This document shows, one piece after another, positions 16,814 through 25,051 of a stretch of 64,000 bases of DNA (positions are counted from its first letter, which is position 1; the number at the start of each line of letters is the position of its first letter). The notes under the pieces are model-generated. The model made no database searches, was not told the origin of the DNA, and saw only the letters and a list, made by a program, of their open reading frames with translations. Source of the DNA: Flammeovirga pacifica (GTDB lineage: Bacteria; Bacteroidota; Bacteroidia; Cytophagales; Flammeovirgaceae). The translations under genes were made by a program, and so were the position numbers. The DNA lies in NCBI RefSeq assembly GCF_000807855.2, contig NZ_JRYR02000002.1, positions 449,756 to 513,755 of the forward strand, written 5' to 3'.

Positions 16814-17476
16814 CTAGCTTTTAGCTACTTTAATAGAGCAGCCAATTGCTTTTGTTTCTTTTTCAGCGATTTCAGTATTGTTTTGAAGTGCTTGAATTGC
16901 ATTCTCTACAAACTTGATTTTTACAGCAGAAGCATCTTTATAGTTATCATCGATTGCTCCAATATATTTAACAATAAGTTGGTTGTTTTCTTTATTTAAT
17001 AAGAAGACATGAGGTGTTTTCGTTGCTCCATATTTAGGGAAAACTTGCTGACCATTGTCAAATAAATAATTAAAAGTGAATCCTTTTGTTGCTGCTCTTT
17101 CCTTCATTAATTCGAATGAATCCTCTGGTTGAACAGCCGGATCGTTTGGATTGATAGCAATTACTGGGTAACCTTGACTTTTAAATGTTTTGTCTAATTC
17201 AATAATTCTATCTTCATAGGCGACTGCATAAGGACAATGATTACAAGTGAATATCACAATTGCTCCTTTGTCACCAGAAAGATCATTTAATGAATGATTT
17301 TCACCATCAATTCCTTGTAAAGTAAAAGTAGGGGCAACATCTCCAATGTTCACACCAGTGGATTTAACTTCTGTAGTTGAACTACTAGCAACGTTTGATT
17401 CTTGTTTTTTTTCTGTTTTAGTACCACATGATATACATAAGAACACAGTGATAATACTAAGAATGAAAGTTTTCAT
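16814..17476 (-). CDS. Thioredoxin-fold (redoxin/AhpC-TSA) lipoprotein
   Basis: 220 residues. Lipobox CISC with Cys17, a Ser/Thr-rich linker, then a peroxiredoxin-like thioredoxin fold from about residue 42 (GDVAPTFTLQGIDG). The active site is 'IVIFTCNHCPYAVAYEDR', a CxxC with NH between the Cys, characteristic of a redoxin subgroup in which CPY follows. The cis-Pro loop is 'KTPHVFLL'. It probably works in the envelope as a thiol oxidoreductase. It is the second gene of a pair, 6 bases after the TlpA-like gene, which supports a shared redox role. Confidence 0.85.
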   Translation of the reverse strand: MKTFILSIITVFLCISCGTKTEKKQESNVASSSTTEVKSTGVNIGDVAPTFTLQGIDGENHSLNDLSGDKGAIVIFTCNHCPYAVAYEDRIIELDKTFKSQGYPVIAINPNDPAVQPEDSFELMKERAATKGFTFNYLFDNGQQVFPKYGATKTPHVFLLNKENNQLIVKYIGAIDDNYKDASAVKIKFVENAIQALQNNTEIAEKETKAIGCSIKVAKS

Positions 17477-17482
17477 ATTTGT

Positions 17483-18010
17483 TTAGATAGAGTTGATAAA
17501 TGTTTTGATTTCTTCTTTTGATTCAAAATCGCTTAAATGGAGTTTTCGATTTTTCCCTTTGATCAGTAATGTAATCGGTATTGCACCATCCCAATCTTTT
17601 TCAATAGCACCAATCCAATAATTAGAATTAGCATCATCTAACCATATAGAAGAAGTTTCTATTTTATTTTTATTGATATATTTTACTAAATTTTTCTCCT
17701 TTAAATCTAAACTAATCAATATTACTTTAATTGGTTGGTTACTTTGTTTAAATTCTTTATCCAATTCCGTAAAGTAAGGTAACTCTTCGATACAAGGCTT
17801 GCACCATGTTGCCCAAAAGTTGATCACTCTTAAAGTATCATCTTCATGAGAAAATAATGGAGATAGGTCATCATAATTATCAAAATATGAAATCGAAGCT
17901 TCATTTGTTTCAATTACCTTATTCGGTGATAATTTTAATTCTTTTTTTGTTGAACAGGCCAAAAAGATCAATAACAAAAATGGATAATAAAAATATTGGG
18001 ATTTTTTCAT
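17483..18010 (-). CDS. TlpA/ResA-like thiol-disulfide lipoprotein
   Basis: 175 residues with lipobox IFLAC (Cys19) and a short linker before a minimal thioredoxin fold. The active site 'INFWATWCKPCIEELP' gives the WCxPC signature of TlpA/ResA-type reductases, which keep periplasmic thiols reduced, for instance for cytochrome c maturation. 'AIPITLLIKG' carries the cis-proline. It leads a two-gene operon with the redoxin lipoprotein downstream. The specific substrate is unknown. Confidence 0.87.
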   Translation of the reverse strand: MKKSQYFYYPFLLLIFLACSTKKELKLSPNKVIETNEASISYFDNYDDLSPLFSHEDDTLRVINFWATWCKPCIEELPYFTELDKEFKQSNQPIKVILISLDLKEKNLVKYINKNKIETSSIWLDDANSNYWIGAIEKDWDGAIPITLLIKGKNRKLHLSDFESKEEIKTFINSI

Positions 18011-18264
18011 CTAATTGATAAGCTTGATAACTATTAAAAAAATTACGTTGTAATCTATGGGAGTAATTTTTCGATAAAAATATTAAACAGTACTACATAT
18101 CTTCTGAAATAGGCCTATTTAAACACAAAAATAATAATTATAGCATAAATGTTTCACTAACCTACTGTTTTCAATCAATATATTACATGATTTAATAGAA
18201 AGAATATAACTCTTTAATAAGAGAAGTGGTATACTAATTAATTGATCATCAAATACTAACTATT

Positions 18265-18444
18265 ATGCCAAAATATAAAAAGTCATCCCAGAGAAATTTA
18301 ATAATAATGAGTATTCTAACATTATTCACATTAACAATAGCTTTAGTTACAGAAAAAAGATTGAAAAGTAATCATAACAAGGAGGCATTAATTGTTGAAG
18401 GTGTAATGAATCAAAATCATTTAAAGTGGAAATACATGCATTAA
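18265..18444 (+). CDS. Small membrane protein, 59 aa, unknown
   Basis: Begins MPKYKKSSQRNLIIMSILTL; a basic N-terminus precedes one membrane segment (residues ~12-28, 'LIIMSILTLFTLTIALV'), followed by a charged tail ending WKYMH. It is not similar to anything I know. It is the first of three small membrane ORFs in the same direction in 850 bases, and a stem-loop follows it. With only 60 codons, chance is not excluded. Confidence 0.45.
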   Translation: MPKYKKSSQRNLIIMSILTLFTLTIALVTEKRLKSNHNKEALIVEGVMNQNHLKWKYMH

Positions 18445-18494
18445 AATTAATTATTTTAAAAACTTTTTGAATTATTACAAGAAGATTGTGTAAA

Positions 18495-18535
18495 CCTTGA
18501 GTGACTTTATTAATTTAATAAAAGTTCACTCAAGG
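18495..18535 (+). promoter_or_regulatory. Stem-loop just before the second small membrane ORF
   Basis: CCTTGAGTGA pairs perfectly with TCACTCAAGG, and the intervening bases can extend the helix (CTTTATTA with TAATAAAAG, one bulge). It ends five bases before the ATG at 18541, so it would cover the ribosome landing site. No T run follows, which argues against a plain terminator. Confidence 0.5.
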
Positions 18536-18540
18536 CTTAT

Positions 18541-18750
18541 ATGATTAATATTAAATTTCTTTTCACCTCATTACTACTAATGTTATCCTTATTAGCTTTC
18601 TTAAGTATAGGATTACAGACAAATAAAGACTCTAAAAAAGAATTTAGAGTTCAGAGTGCTGCCCCAACGATTCCGATGATGTTTTATAAACAGACAGGAA
18701 TTACTCCGTATAAAAATATGAACCCTTATTTAACTTATATCTCTCAATAA
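18541..18750 (+). CDS. Small membrane or secreted protein, 69 aa, unknown
   Basis: A hydrophobic segment 'FLFTSLLLMLSLLAFLSIGL' at residues ~6-25 is followed by a polar tail ending 'PYKNMNPYLTYISQ'. It may be a signal peptide, a lone membrane anchor or a short secreted peptide. Eight residues, LAFLSIGL, recur in the next small ORF, encoded by 24 bases of which 22 match. No family is known to me. Confidence 0.5.
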   Translation: MINIKFLFTSLLLMLSLLAFLSIGLQTNKDSKKEFRVQSAAPTIPMMFYKQTGITPYKNMNPYLTYISQ

Positions 18751-18878
18751 TTGTCACCTAAAAGATTTCACTTGTCTACTATATGTTTACGAACTTAAAC
18801 GTTATAACCTTTTGTGTTAATTTACGTTTGATATTAAACAATTGAAACAATACTTGACATAAACTTTGTAGCATCAAA

Positions 18879-19112
18879 ATGGAAAATAAATCATTCTCAG
18901 AACTAGTTTTTAATAATTATATAAATTTTTATCTATTATCATTATTTACTTTTTTGTTAGGAGTATTATTTATTTTAGTTTCAGTACAAGTAGGATTTAC
19001 TTACTCTAGTTTTGTTATTTCAACAATTTTTGGAGCAGGTTCATTAGCTTTTTTGAGTATAGGATTAATTAATTCTTATGTTGATAAATTAATAGGAGAA
19101 GAACCAGTATAA
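18879..19112 (+). CDS. Small two-helix membrane protein, 77 aa, unknown
   Basis: Begins MENKSFSELVFNNYINFY. Two membrane segments, residues ~17-37 and ~42-64 (containing AGSLAFLSIGL), and an acidic C-terminus (IGEEPV). It ends in front of a strong terminator at 19138, which supports a real transcript. No recognised family or neighbour function. Confidence 0.55.
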   Translation: MENKSFSELVFNNYINFYLLSLFTFLLGVLFILVSVQVGFTYSSFVISTIFGAGSLAFLSIGLINSYVDKLIGEEPV

Positions 19113-19137
19113 ACTGTTAAGATATAAATAAAAAAAA

Positions 19138-19171
19138 GCAAGCTGTAACATTGGTTACAGCTTGCTTTTTT
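19138..19171. terminator. Strong bidirectional terminator
   Basis: GCAAGCTGTAAC and GTTACAGCTTGC pair perfectly around ATTG, flanked by A and T runs. It serves the rightward 77-aa gene and the leftward 101-aa gene that converge here. Confidence 0.93.
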
Positions 19172-19208
19172 GTTTTATTAAAACCACAGTTTAATGTGAT
19201 TTCATGAA

Positions 19209-19514
19209 TTATTTACTCCATTTCATGTATGGATATTTGGCACTTGTTTGATCAACAGTTTTACCAGCATTCACACCTTGTGCTTCAGCTAAAGTGGTAA
19301 CACCTGCATGGTTTTGTATGTGGTAAGCACCTTTTCTGTTCTTTCTTACAACAGCAACATCATTATTAGTTTGAACACTTTTTGATGTCTTATGCACTGT
19401 TGTAGTTTTATACCCTTTTCTCACTTTGTTTTTCTTAGTGATAGGGTTATCTGCTAATGTTGTTAATGAAACACCGGCAGCAAGTAGAATCGTTCCTATT
19501 AACTTTTTAGTCAT
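19209..19514 (-). CDS. Secreted basic small protein, 101 aa, unknown
   Basis: A signal peptide (MTKKLIGTILLAAGVSLTTL, cleavage near 'TLADN' at residue ~21) is followed by a mature chain of about 80 residues rich in Lys, Thr and Val ('KKNKVRKGYKTTTVHKTSK'). The tail contains 'AGVTTLAEAQGVNAGKTVDQ'. It has no Cys. No family is recognised. It is monocistronic and shares a terminator with the convergent small membrane gene. It could be a periplasmic or extracellular polyanion binder, but that is a guess from charge alone. Confidence 0.6.
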   Translation of the reverse strand: MTKKLIGTILLAAGVSLTTLADNPITKKNKVRKGYKTTTVHKTSKSVQTNNDVAVVRKNRKGAYHIQNHAGVTTLAEAQGVNAGKTVDQTSAKYPYMKWSK

Positions 19515-19813
19515 AGTTATTTATGTTTATGTGTTCCAAATATGTTTACTCTTTGTATATATATACTATAAAAATAAACAATTTGTTACTAAATATTTTT
19601 GAATGAATCTTAATACAGGAACTCTATGATTGAGTGATTGTAAATGGCCTAATATTCTTTTTGAAATTTAGTTTTTTCATAAAATTTCAATTATTTCATT
19701 GATAAATATTCAATTAGGGGAAAAAATTTAACTTTTATTTTTTCAATTAAATTTAATTGCTTTAATTGTTCTGTCCATAAACGTACAACTAATTTTAAAC
19801 TTTCAACAGAACA

Positions 19814-21202
19814 ATGAGTAAGCCCCTTGGGAAAATCCTAGTCATAGATGACAACGAAGATATATTGCTGGCCGCCAAAATGTTATTAAAAAAACATGCT
19901 GATTTGGTTCAAGTTGAAAGCAATCCTGGTAAAATTCCTTTTCTACTAAAGAATGACAGTTATGATGTTATACTTTTAGATATGAACTTTACTAAAGATA
20001 CCACTTCAGGAAAGGAAGGGTTTCATTGGTTAGAGCAAATTATAGAAATTGACCCTAATGCAGTAGTGGTCATGATAACAGCTTATGGAGATGTAGAAAC
20101 TGCAGTAAATGCAGTGAAACAAGGTGCTACAGATTTTGTATTAAAACCATGGAATAACGAAAAGTTAATTGCTACTCTTACTTCTGCAATTCGACTAAAA
20201 AAGTCGTATGAAGAAGTAAAAGCTTTAAAAGAAGAAAAATCTGAACTTTCTTCTGCCTTAAATAAAATGTCTGGTCCTGAAGGTATAGTTATTGGAGAAA
20301 GTGAGGCAATGAGAAAAGTATTTGCTCTCATATCTAAGGTAGGTAAAACGGATGCAAATATTTTAATACTAGGCGAAAACGGTACTGGTAAAGAAGTTAT
20401 AGCTAGAGCTGTACATGAACAATCTTTAAGAAACGAGAATGTTTTTATTGGTGTGGACATGGGATCAATTTCAGAAACCTTATTTCAATCTGAATTATTT
20501 GGTCATAAGAAGGGCGCATTTACTGATGCGAGAGAAGATAGAGCTGGACGTTTTGAAATTGCAAATAAAGGAACTTTATTTTTAGATGAGATTGGTAATT
20601 TACCAATGACATTACAGTCTAAACTATTGACAGTTCTACAGAAAAGAGAGGTCACAAGAGTGGGCGATAACAAGGTTATTCCTGTTGATATCAGATTGGT
20701 ATGTGCTACCAATATGCCTGTTTATGAAATGGTAGAGAATAAAGAATTCAGACAAGATTTACTTTACCGTATTAATACTGTTGAAATTCATTTACCTCCT
20801 TTGAGAGATAGAGCAGAAGATATCCCGTTATTAGTTTCCCATTTCTTAAAAATTTATGCAAATAAATATAGAAAAGGGAAGATGAAAGTGGCCGCTACTA
20901 CGATGAAGAAACTACAAAAGTATTACTGGCCTGGTAACGTTAGAGAGTTGCAACATGCATTAGAAAGAGCTGTTATTATGGCTGATACTGATACTCTTCA
21001 ACCTACTGATTTTACATTTTTAGTAGAGAAGAAAAAAGAAGAAGAGGATTTCGACTTATCAGAATTTGATTTAGATACTGTTGAGAAGATGATGATTCAG
21101 AAAGCAGTAAGTAAGTACTCAGGTAATATATCAAAAGCAGCTAAATCTTTAGGTCTTACTAGAGCATCATTATATCGTAGATTAGAAAAGCATGGTCTTT
21201 AA
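19814..21202 (+). CDS. NtrC-family sigma-54-dependent response regulator
   Basis: 462 residues. The receiver domain (1-125) has its phosphoacceptor Asp56 in 'VILLDMNF' and the acidic pair IDDNED. The AAA+ domain (~155-390) has Walker A GENGTGKE at 187-194, the sigma-54 contact loop as GAFTDA at 234-239 and Walker B GTLFLDEIG. The C-terminal Fis-type helix-turn-helix is 'GNISKAAKSLGLTRASLYRR'. GAFTDA in place of GAFTGA is common in Bacteroidota. Its reading frame overlaps the histidine kinase gene by 11 bases, so the two are translationally coupled. The target promoters and signal are unknown. Confidence 0.95.
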   Translation: MSKPLGKILVIDDNEDILLAAKMLLKKHADLVQVESNPGKIPFLLKNDSYDVILLDMNFTKDTTSGKEGFHWLEQIIEIDPNAVVVMITAYGDVETAVNAVKQGATDFVLKPWNNEKLIATLTSAIRLKKSYEEVKALKEEKSELSSALNKMSGPEGIVIGESEAMRKVFALISKVGKTDANILILGENGTGKEVIARAVHEQSLRNENVFIGVDMGSISETLFQSELFGHKKGAFTDAREDRAGRFEIANKGTLFLDEIGNLPMTLQSKLLTVLQKREVTRVGDNKVIPVDIRLVCATNMPVYEMVENKEFRQDLLYRINTVEIHLPPLRDRAEDIPLLVSHFLKIYANKYRKGKMKVAATTMKKLQKYYWPGNVRELQHALERAVIMADTDTLQPTDFTFLVEKKKEEEDFDLSEFDLDTVEKMMIQKAVSKYSGNISKAAKSLGLTRASLYRRLEKHGL

Positions 21203-22550
21203 ACAGTTTAGACTCCAAGTCTCATTACGTGTTTTTTTAATCGTAGCGAGCGCATTTATATTCAGCTTTTTTGTACAAAAAGAATTGATCGCCACAGCTG
21301 CTTTTGTTTTTGTACTCATTTGGTATCAAGTATGGTTGTTATTGCAAAAAGTAAACAGCATAGCTTTTGATTTAAAGAAGTTTCTAGACTCATTAAATTA
21401 TGATGATCTTACACAAACTTTTACTGTCAATAATACCAATGAAACAAAAGATGATTTAAATAAGACCTTCCAAAAGGCATTAAATAGATTTAGAGATAAA
21501 AGATCACAAAGAGAATCTGACTTACAGTTTTATAAATCAATATCTCAACATATAGATTCAGCTATAATTTGTTTCGATACTTCTGGAAAAGTCGTTTTTT
21601 CTAACAAGACAACAAAAAGGCTTTTTACTGGGGTGAAATCATCTCATATTTTAGACTTTGAGTCGATCTCTCTTGAGTTATTTAATATATTTAATAACAA
21701 GGATGAAGAAGGGGTATACTATTGTACTATCCCTGGACTATATGCTTCAGAACGTGTTGTAGTACAAAAGTTACTTTTGTATGTAAAAGGAGAAATGATC
21801 AACGTCTTTAATATTAATCGTGTTGAAGAAGAAGTTGAAAAGGTAGAAATTCAATCTTGGGAGGCTTTAATTTCTGTGCTTACGCATGAAATTATGAATG
21901 CTATTGCGCCTGTAGCTTCTTTAAGTGATACCGTAAAGGGAGAATTGGAATATTTAAAAGACAATTATGAAAATGAAGTCCCTACAAAGGAGGAAATTTC
22001 AGATTTAATTATTCCAATGGAAACTATATCCAATAGAGTTGCTTCATTATCTAATTTAGCAGATAACTTTAGAGTAATGGCACATCTAAGGGAAAGCCAG
22101 TTGGAGCATTTAAATATTAATCATTTATGTGCTGAAGCAATAGAGTCTTATACCCAAAAGTACCATGAGCAAAACATCAAGTTTGATTTTCAAATTCAGC
22201 ATGAGGGCTTAATGGTGACTGCCGATGCGCAACAAATTCGACAAGTATTAGATGCAGTCGTAACAAATGCAGTAGAAGAGTTGACAATATCAGAAATAAA
22301 ATCCCCTTTGGTTATCATCAGATCCACTCAAGAAGAATCAAAGAATAAACCTATTATTAGAATTATTGATAACGGATCTGGTATTGAAGAAGAAGCACAG
22401 AATAGAATATTTATACCTTTTTACACCACCAAGAAAGATCATACAGGAATTGGGTTAAGTTTATCAAGACAAATTATGAGAAGAAATAATGGTAGATTAA
22501 CTCTGAAAACTGAAATTAATCGAGGTAGTGAATTTACCTTAAGGTTTTAA
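21192..22550 (+). CDS. Sensor histidine kinase paired with the NtrC-type regulator
   Basis: 452 residues. Two N-terminal membrane helices (~10-45, 'FLIVASAFIFSFFVQ') with almost no periplasmic loop, a linker, a PAS-like domain around 115-190 ('AIICFDTSGKVVFSNKTTKRLF'), then the H box 'LTHEIMNAIAPVASL' with His232 and the ATPase domain ('DNGSGIEEEAQNRIFIPFYT' and 'TGIGLSLSRQIM'). The signal must be intracellular or in the membrane, because no extracytoplasmic sensor is visible. It phosphorylates the regulator encoded immediately upstream, with an 11-base overlap. Confidence 0.93.
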   Translation: MVFKQFRLQVSLRVFLIVASAFIFSFFVQKELIATAAFVFVLIWYQVWLLLQKVNSIAFDLKKFLDSLNYDDLTQTFTVNNTNETKDDLNKTFQKALNRFRDKRSQRESDLQFYKSISQHIDSAIICFDTSGKVVFSNKTTKRLFTGVKSSHILDFESISLELFNIFNNKDEEGVYYCTIPGLYASERVVVQKLLLYVKGEMINVFNINRVEEEVEKVEIQSWEALISVLTHEIMNAIAPVASLSDTVKGELEYLKDNYENEVPTKEEISDLIIPMETISNRVASLSNLADNFRVMAHLRESQLEHLNINHLCAEAIESYTQKYHEQNIKFDFQIQHEGLMVTADAQQIRQVLDAVVTNAVEELTISEIKSPLVIIRSTQEESKNKPIIRIIDNGSGIEEEAQNRIFIPFYTTKKDHTGIGLSLSRQIMRRNNGRLTLKTEINRGSEFTLRF

Positions 22551-22642
22551 CTATTAATACTGCTTTTGATAGATAATTTCTAAAGACAATTTATCCAAAT
22601 AGAGGATTTCATATGGTATACTCTTTTTAAATAATCCAGTAA

Positions 22643-23704
22643 ATGATTTTACTCCAAAAAGATTCTCCTTGGCTATCGCCAATAATAACATTCTCAGTAT
22701 CAATTATACTGTTTCTGTTTACTTATTGGTCGGTAACAGACGATTTTTATATTCGTGAAATGTTTTTGTACCCAATAACCTATATTTATCTTGTTTATTT
22801 TAATGGAACGGTATACGTAAGTAAAAAAATATCTAAGTATTTAGGAGGACTGAAAATTAGGGATAAACCTCAATTAAGAATTATTTTAGAATTAGTGTTT
22901 GTCATATTTTTGAGTTTCTTTTTCTTTTATATATCCATCGTTCTATTGGGAATAATTAATGAAAAAGAAAACCCATTTCATTTTAGAAAACAAGAAACTG
23001 TAATTGCAATTAATCAATGTATTTTCTTATTACTCTATTCTTCATTAGCCGTAACAGATGATTTTCTTAGAAAATGGAGTACCTCTTCTTTAAAAGTAGC
23101 AGAATTAGAAAAAGAAAAGCTTAAGGTGGAAAATAGGGCTTTACAATCTCAATTGAACCCACATTTTCTATTTAATAGTTTGAATGTACTTGTCTCAGAA
23201 ATTGACTATAATCCTCAGTCTGCAAAAGATTTTGTATTGGATTTATCGAGTATTTATCGCTATGTGTTGGATAGTAAGGATATTGATTTGGTGTCTTTAG
23301 AAAAAGAGTGGGAGTTTATGAAAAGATACATAAGTATTCACCAAGTACGATTAGGAGATGGTTTAAAGTTTGAAACGCAGATTGATTCTACTCAAATGTC
23401 AAAAAAAATACCTCCATTAGCACTTCAATTATTACTAGAGAATTGTTTTAAACATAATACGGCTACTTTACGAAAACCCCTAAAAATTGCTATAAAAATT
23501 GAAAATGGTTTAGTAGAAGTTCAAAATAATAGACAATTAAAATCTATTAAACCTAAATCTTATAAAATTGGCTTAACTTTTCTCAAAGAAGCTTATAAGA
23601 ACTTTTTAGAAGAAGAAGTTATCGTGGAAGAAGGAGAAGATTACTTTAAAGTGATTTTACCACTTATTGATGAAACAAAAGAATATGAAGATCTTAATTA
23701 TTGA
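22643..23704 (+). CDS. LytS/YehU-type sensor histidine kinase
   Basis: 353 residues. Four predicted membrane helices in residues ~10-145 are followed by a short coiled coil and the His_kinase domain: 'LQSQLNPHFLFNSLNVLVS' with phosphorylated His174, then an ATPase region ('IPPLALQLLLENCFKHN') that keeps the Asn of the N box. There is no separate extracellular sensor, so it probably senses something in or at the membrane. The next gene, a LytTR regulator, overlaps its end by 20 bases, and AlkB-like and transglutaminase genes follow, making one operon. Confidence 0.92.
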   Translation: MILLQKDSPWLSPIITFSVSIILFLFTYWSVTDDFYIREMFLYPITYIYLVYFNGTVYVSKKISKYLGGLKIRDKPQLRIILELVFVIFLSFFFFYISIVLLGIINEKENPFHFRKQETVIAINQCIFLLLYSSLAVTDDFLRKWSTSSLKVAELEKEKLKVENRALQSQLNPHFLFNSLNVLVSEIDYNPQSAKDFVLDLSSIYRYVLDSKDIDLVSLEKEWEFMKRYISIHQVRLGDGLKFETQIDSTQMSKKIPPLALQLLLENCFKHNTATLRKPLKIAIKIENGLVEVQNNRQLKSIKPKSYKIGLTFLKEAYKNFLEEEVIVEEGEDYFKVILPLIDETKEYEDLNY

Positions 23705-24446
23705 AGACGAAATACCGGCACAACGTTATCTAAAAAATATAATAGAAAAAACAGTGAGTAATTGTGAATTCTTATTCCCAATACAATCTGTAGAAGAAGG
23801 CATAGAATTTTTCAAGAGTAATCAAGAAAGACCGTCCTTAATTTTCTCTGATATTGAATTAACAGATGGTTTAAGTTTTGATATTTTTAAAGAAGTCGAA
23901 GTAAATATCCCTATTATTTTTGTAACGGCTTACAATGACTATGCTTTAAGAGCTTTTGAGGTGAATAGTATTGATTACCTTTTGAAGCCAATTAATGAAA
24001 ATCATATCAAGTTAGCTTTAGATCGTTTTGATAATAAAATGATCAATTCGATTTCTCAAGATACTGTTTCTGTTATTTCTGATAAAATTGAAAATGAAGA
24101 AGAATCATTTAGAAATCGTATATGGATAAATCAACCGACTAATTTAAGTATTGCATCCGTTAAAGAGATTCATGCCTTTCAGTCAGAAAATAAGACGGTT
24201 TATGTACATCAGGACGGTGGAGTTTCTGGAACGATAGACATGACATTAGATAAATTAGAAAGAGAATTAAATCCGGTTGATTTCTTTAGAATAAACAGGC
24301 AGTTTATTGTGAATGTTAATGGGGTAGTGAGTATTGAACCTCATTATAACGGGAAATGGGTTCTAAGATTAAAAAGTGATAGTCAATTAGAAGTGATTAT
24401 ACCTAAAGAAAAGGTGAGTAAATTTAAACAATGGATGGTGAAGTAG
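23685..24446 (+). CDS. LytTR-family response regulator
   Basis: 253 residues from the ATG at 23685 (an upstream in-frame ATG at 23667 adds only six residues, and the chosen Met gives the canonical MKILIIEDE start). The receiver has phosphoacceptor Asp56 in 'LIFSDIELT'. The C-terminal LytTR DNA-binding domain shows 'IHAFQSENKTVYVHQDG', 'FFRINRQFIVNVNGV' and 'VIIPKEKVSKFKQW'. It is the cognate partner of the overlapping LytS-type kinase. The downstream AlkB-like gene starts 11 bases after its stop codon. Confidence 0.93.
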   Translation: MKILIIEDEIPAQRYLKNIIEKTVSNCEFLFPIQSVEEGIEFFKSNQERPSLIFSDIELTDGLSFDIFKEVEVNIPIIFVTAYNDYALRAFEVNSIDYLLKPINENHIKLALDRFDNKMINSISQDTVSVISDKIENEEESFRNRIWINQPTNLSIASVKEIHAFQSENKTVYVHQDGGVSGTIDMTLDKLERELNPVDFFRINRQFIVNVNGVVSIEPHYNGKWVLRLKSDSQLEVIIPKEKVSKFKQWMVK

Positions 24447-24457
24447 GTAATATATAT

Positions 24458-25048
24458 ATGATAACCCCTCAATTAAATATCTTACCCTACGATGGTAAAT
24501 TAGAATATTATCCATCAATTTTCTCTGCTGAAGAGAAGGAATATTATTATAATAATCTGTTCCATAAAATAGCATGGGAAAATGATGTGATAAAGATGTT
24601 TGGGAAAGAGTTTATCACCAAAAGAAAAGTGGGTTGGTATGGTTTAAAAAATTATGAATATACCTATTCAAAAAGTACTAAAAGAGCACATCCATTCCCT
24701 GTTTTTTTACAGGATATTTTAAATAAGGTAGAGCATTATTCTAAAGAGTCTTTCAATTCTTGTTTACTTAATCTTTATCATTCAGGTGAAGAAGGAATGG
24801 CCTATCATAGTGATAATGAAAAAGAATTAAAAAAGAACGGGTGTATTGCTTCTGTATCCTTTGGTGCCGAAAGAAAGTTTTCTTTTAAACACAAAACATC
24901 AAAAGAAAGAATTGATATCAATTTAGAAAATGGATCTTTATTATTAATGAGTGGCGAAATTCAAGATAAATGGATGCACGCCTTACCAAAAACGAAACGA
25001 ATCGATACCCCGAGAATTAATTTAACTTTTCGAACTATTATCACTTAA
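24458..25048 (+). CDS. AlkB-like 2-oxoglutarate/Fe(II) dioxygenase
   Basis: 196 residues from the ATG at 24458; an alternative ATG at 24431 would overlap the LytTR gene by 16 bases. AlkB homologues remove alkyl groups from DNA or RNA bases by oxidative demethylation. The iron ligands are HxD in 'MAYHSDNEKEL' and the distal His in 'WMHALPK', and the 2-oxoglutarate-binding Arg is in 'RINLTFRTI'. 'VGWYGLKNYEYTYSKSTKRA' fits the nucleotide-recognition lid of ALKBH2-type proteins. All catalytic residues are intact. Its placement within a LytS/LytTR operon is unusual for a repair enzyme. Confidence 0.88.
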   Translation: MITPQLNILPYDGKLEYYPSIFSAEEKEYYYNNLFHKIAWENDVIKMFGKEFITKRKVGWYGLKNYEYTYSKSTKRAHPFPVFLQDILNKVEHYSKESFNSCLLNLYHSGEEGMAYHSDNEKELKKNGCIASVSFGAERKFSFKHKTSKERIDINLENGSLLLMSGEIQDKWMHALPKTKRIDTPRINLTFRTIIT

Positions 25049-25051
25049 TTC

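Noticed and set aside
20513-20530. GAFTDA instead of GAFTGA in the NtrC-type regulator, as a possible loss of sigma-54 contact
   Set aside because: To my knowledge this variant is widespread in active Bacteroidota regulators, and the rest of the AAA+ domain is intact.
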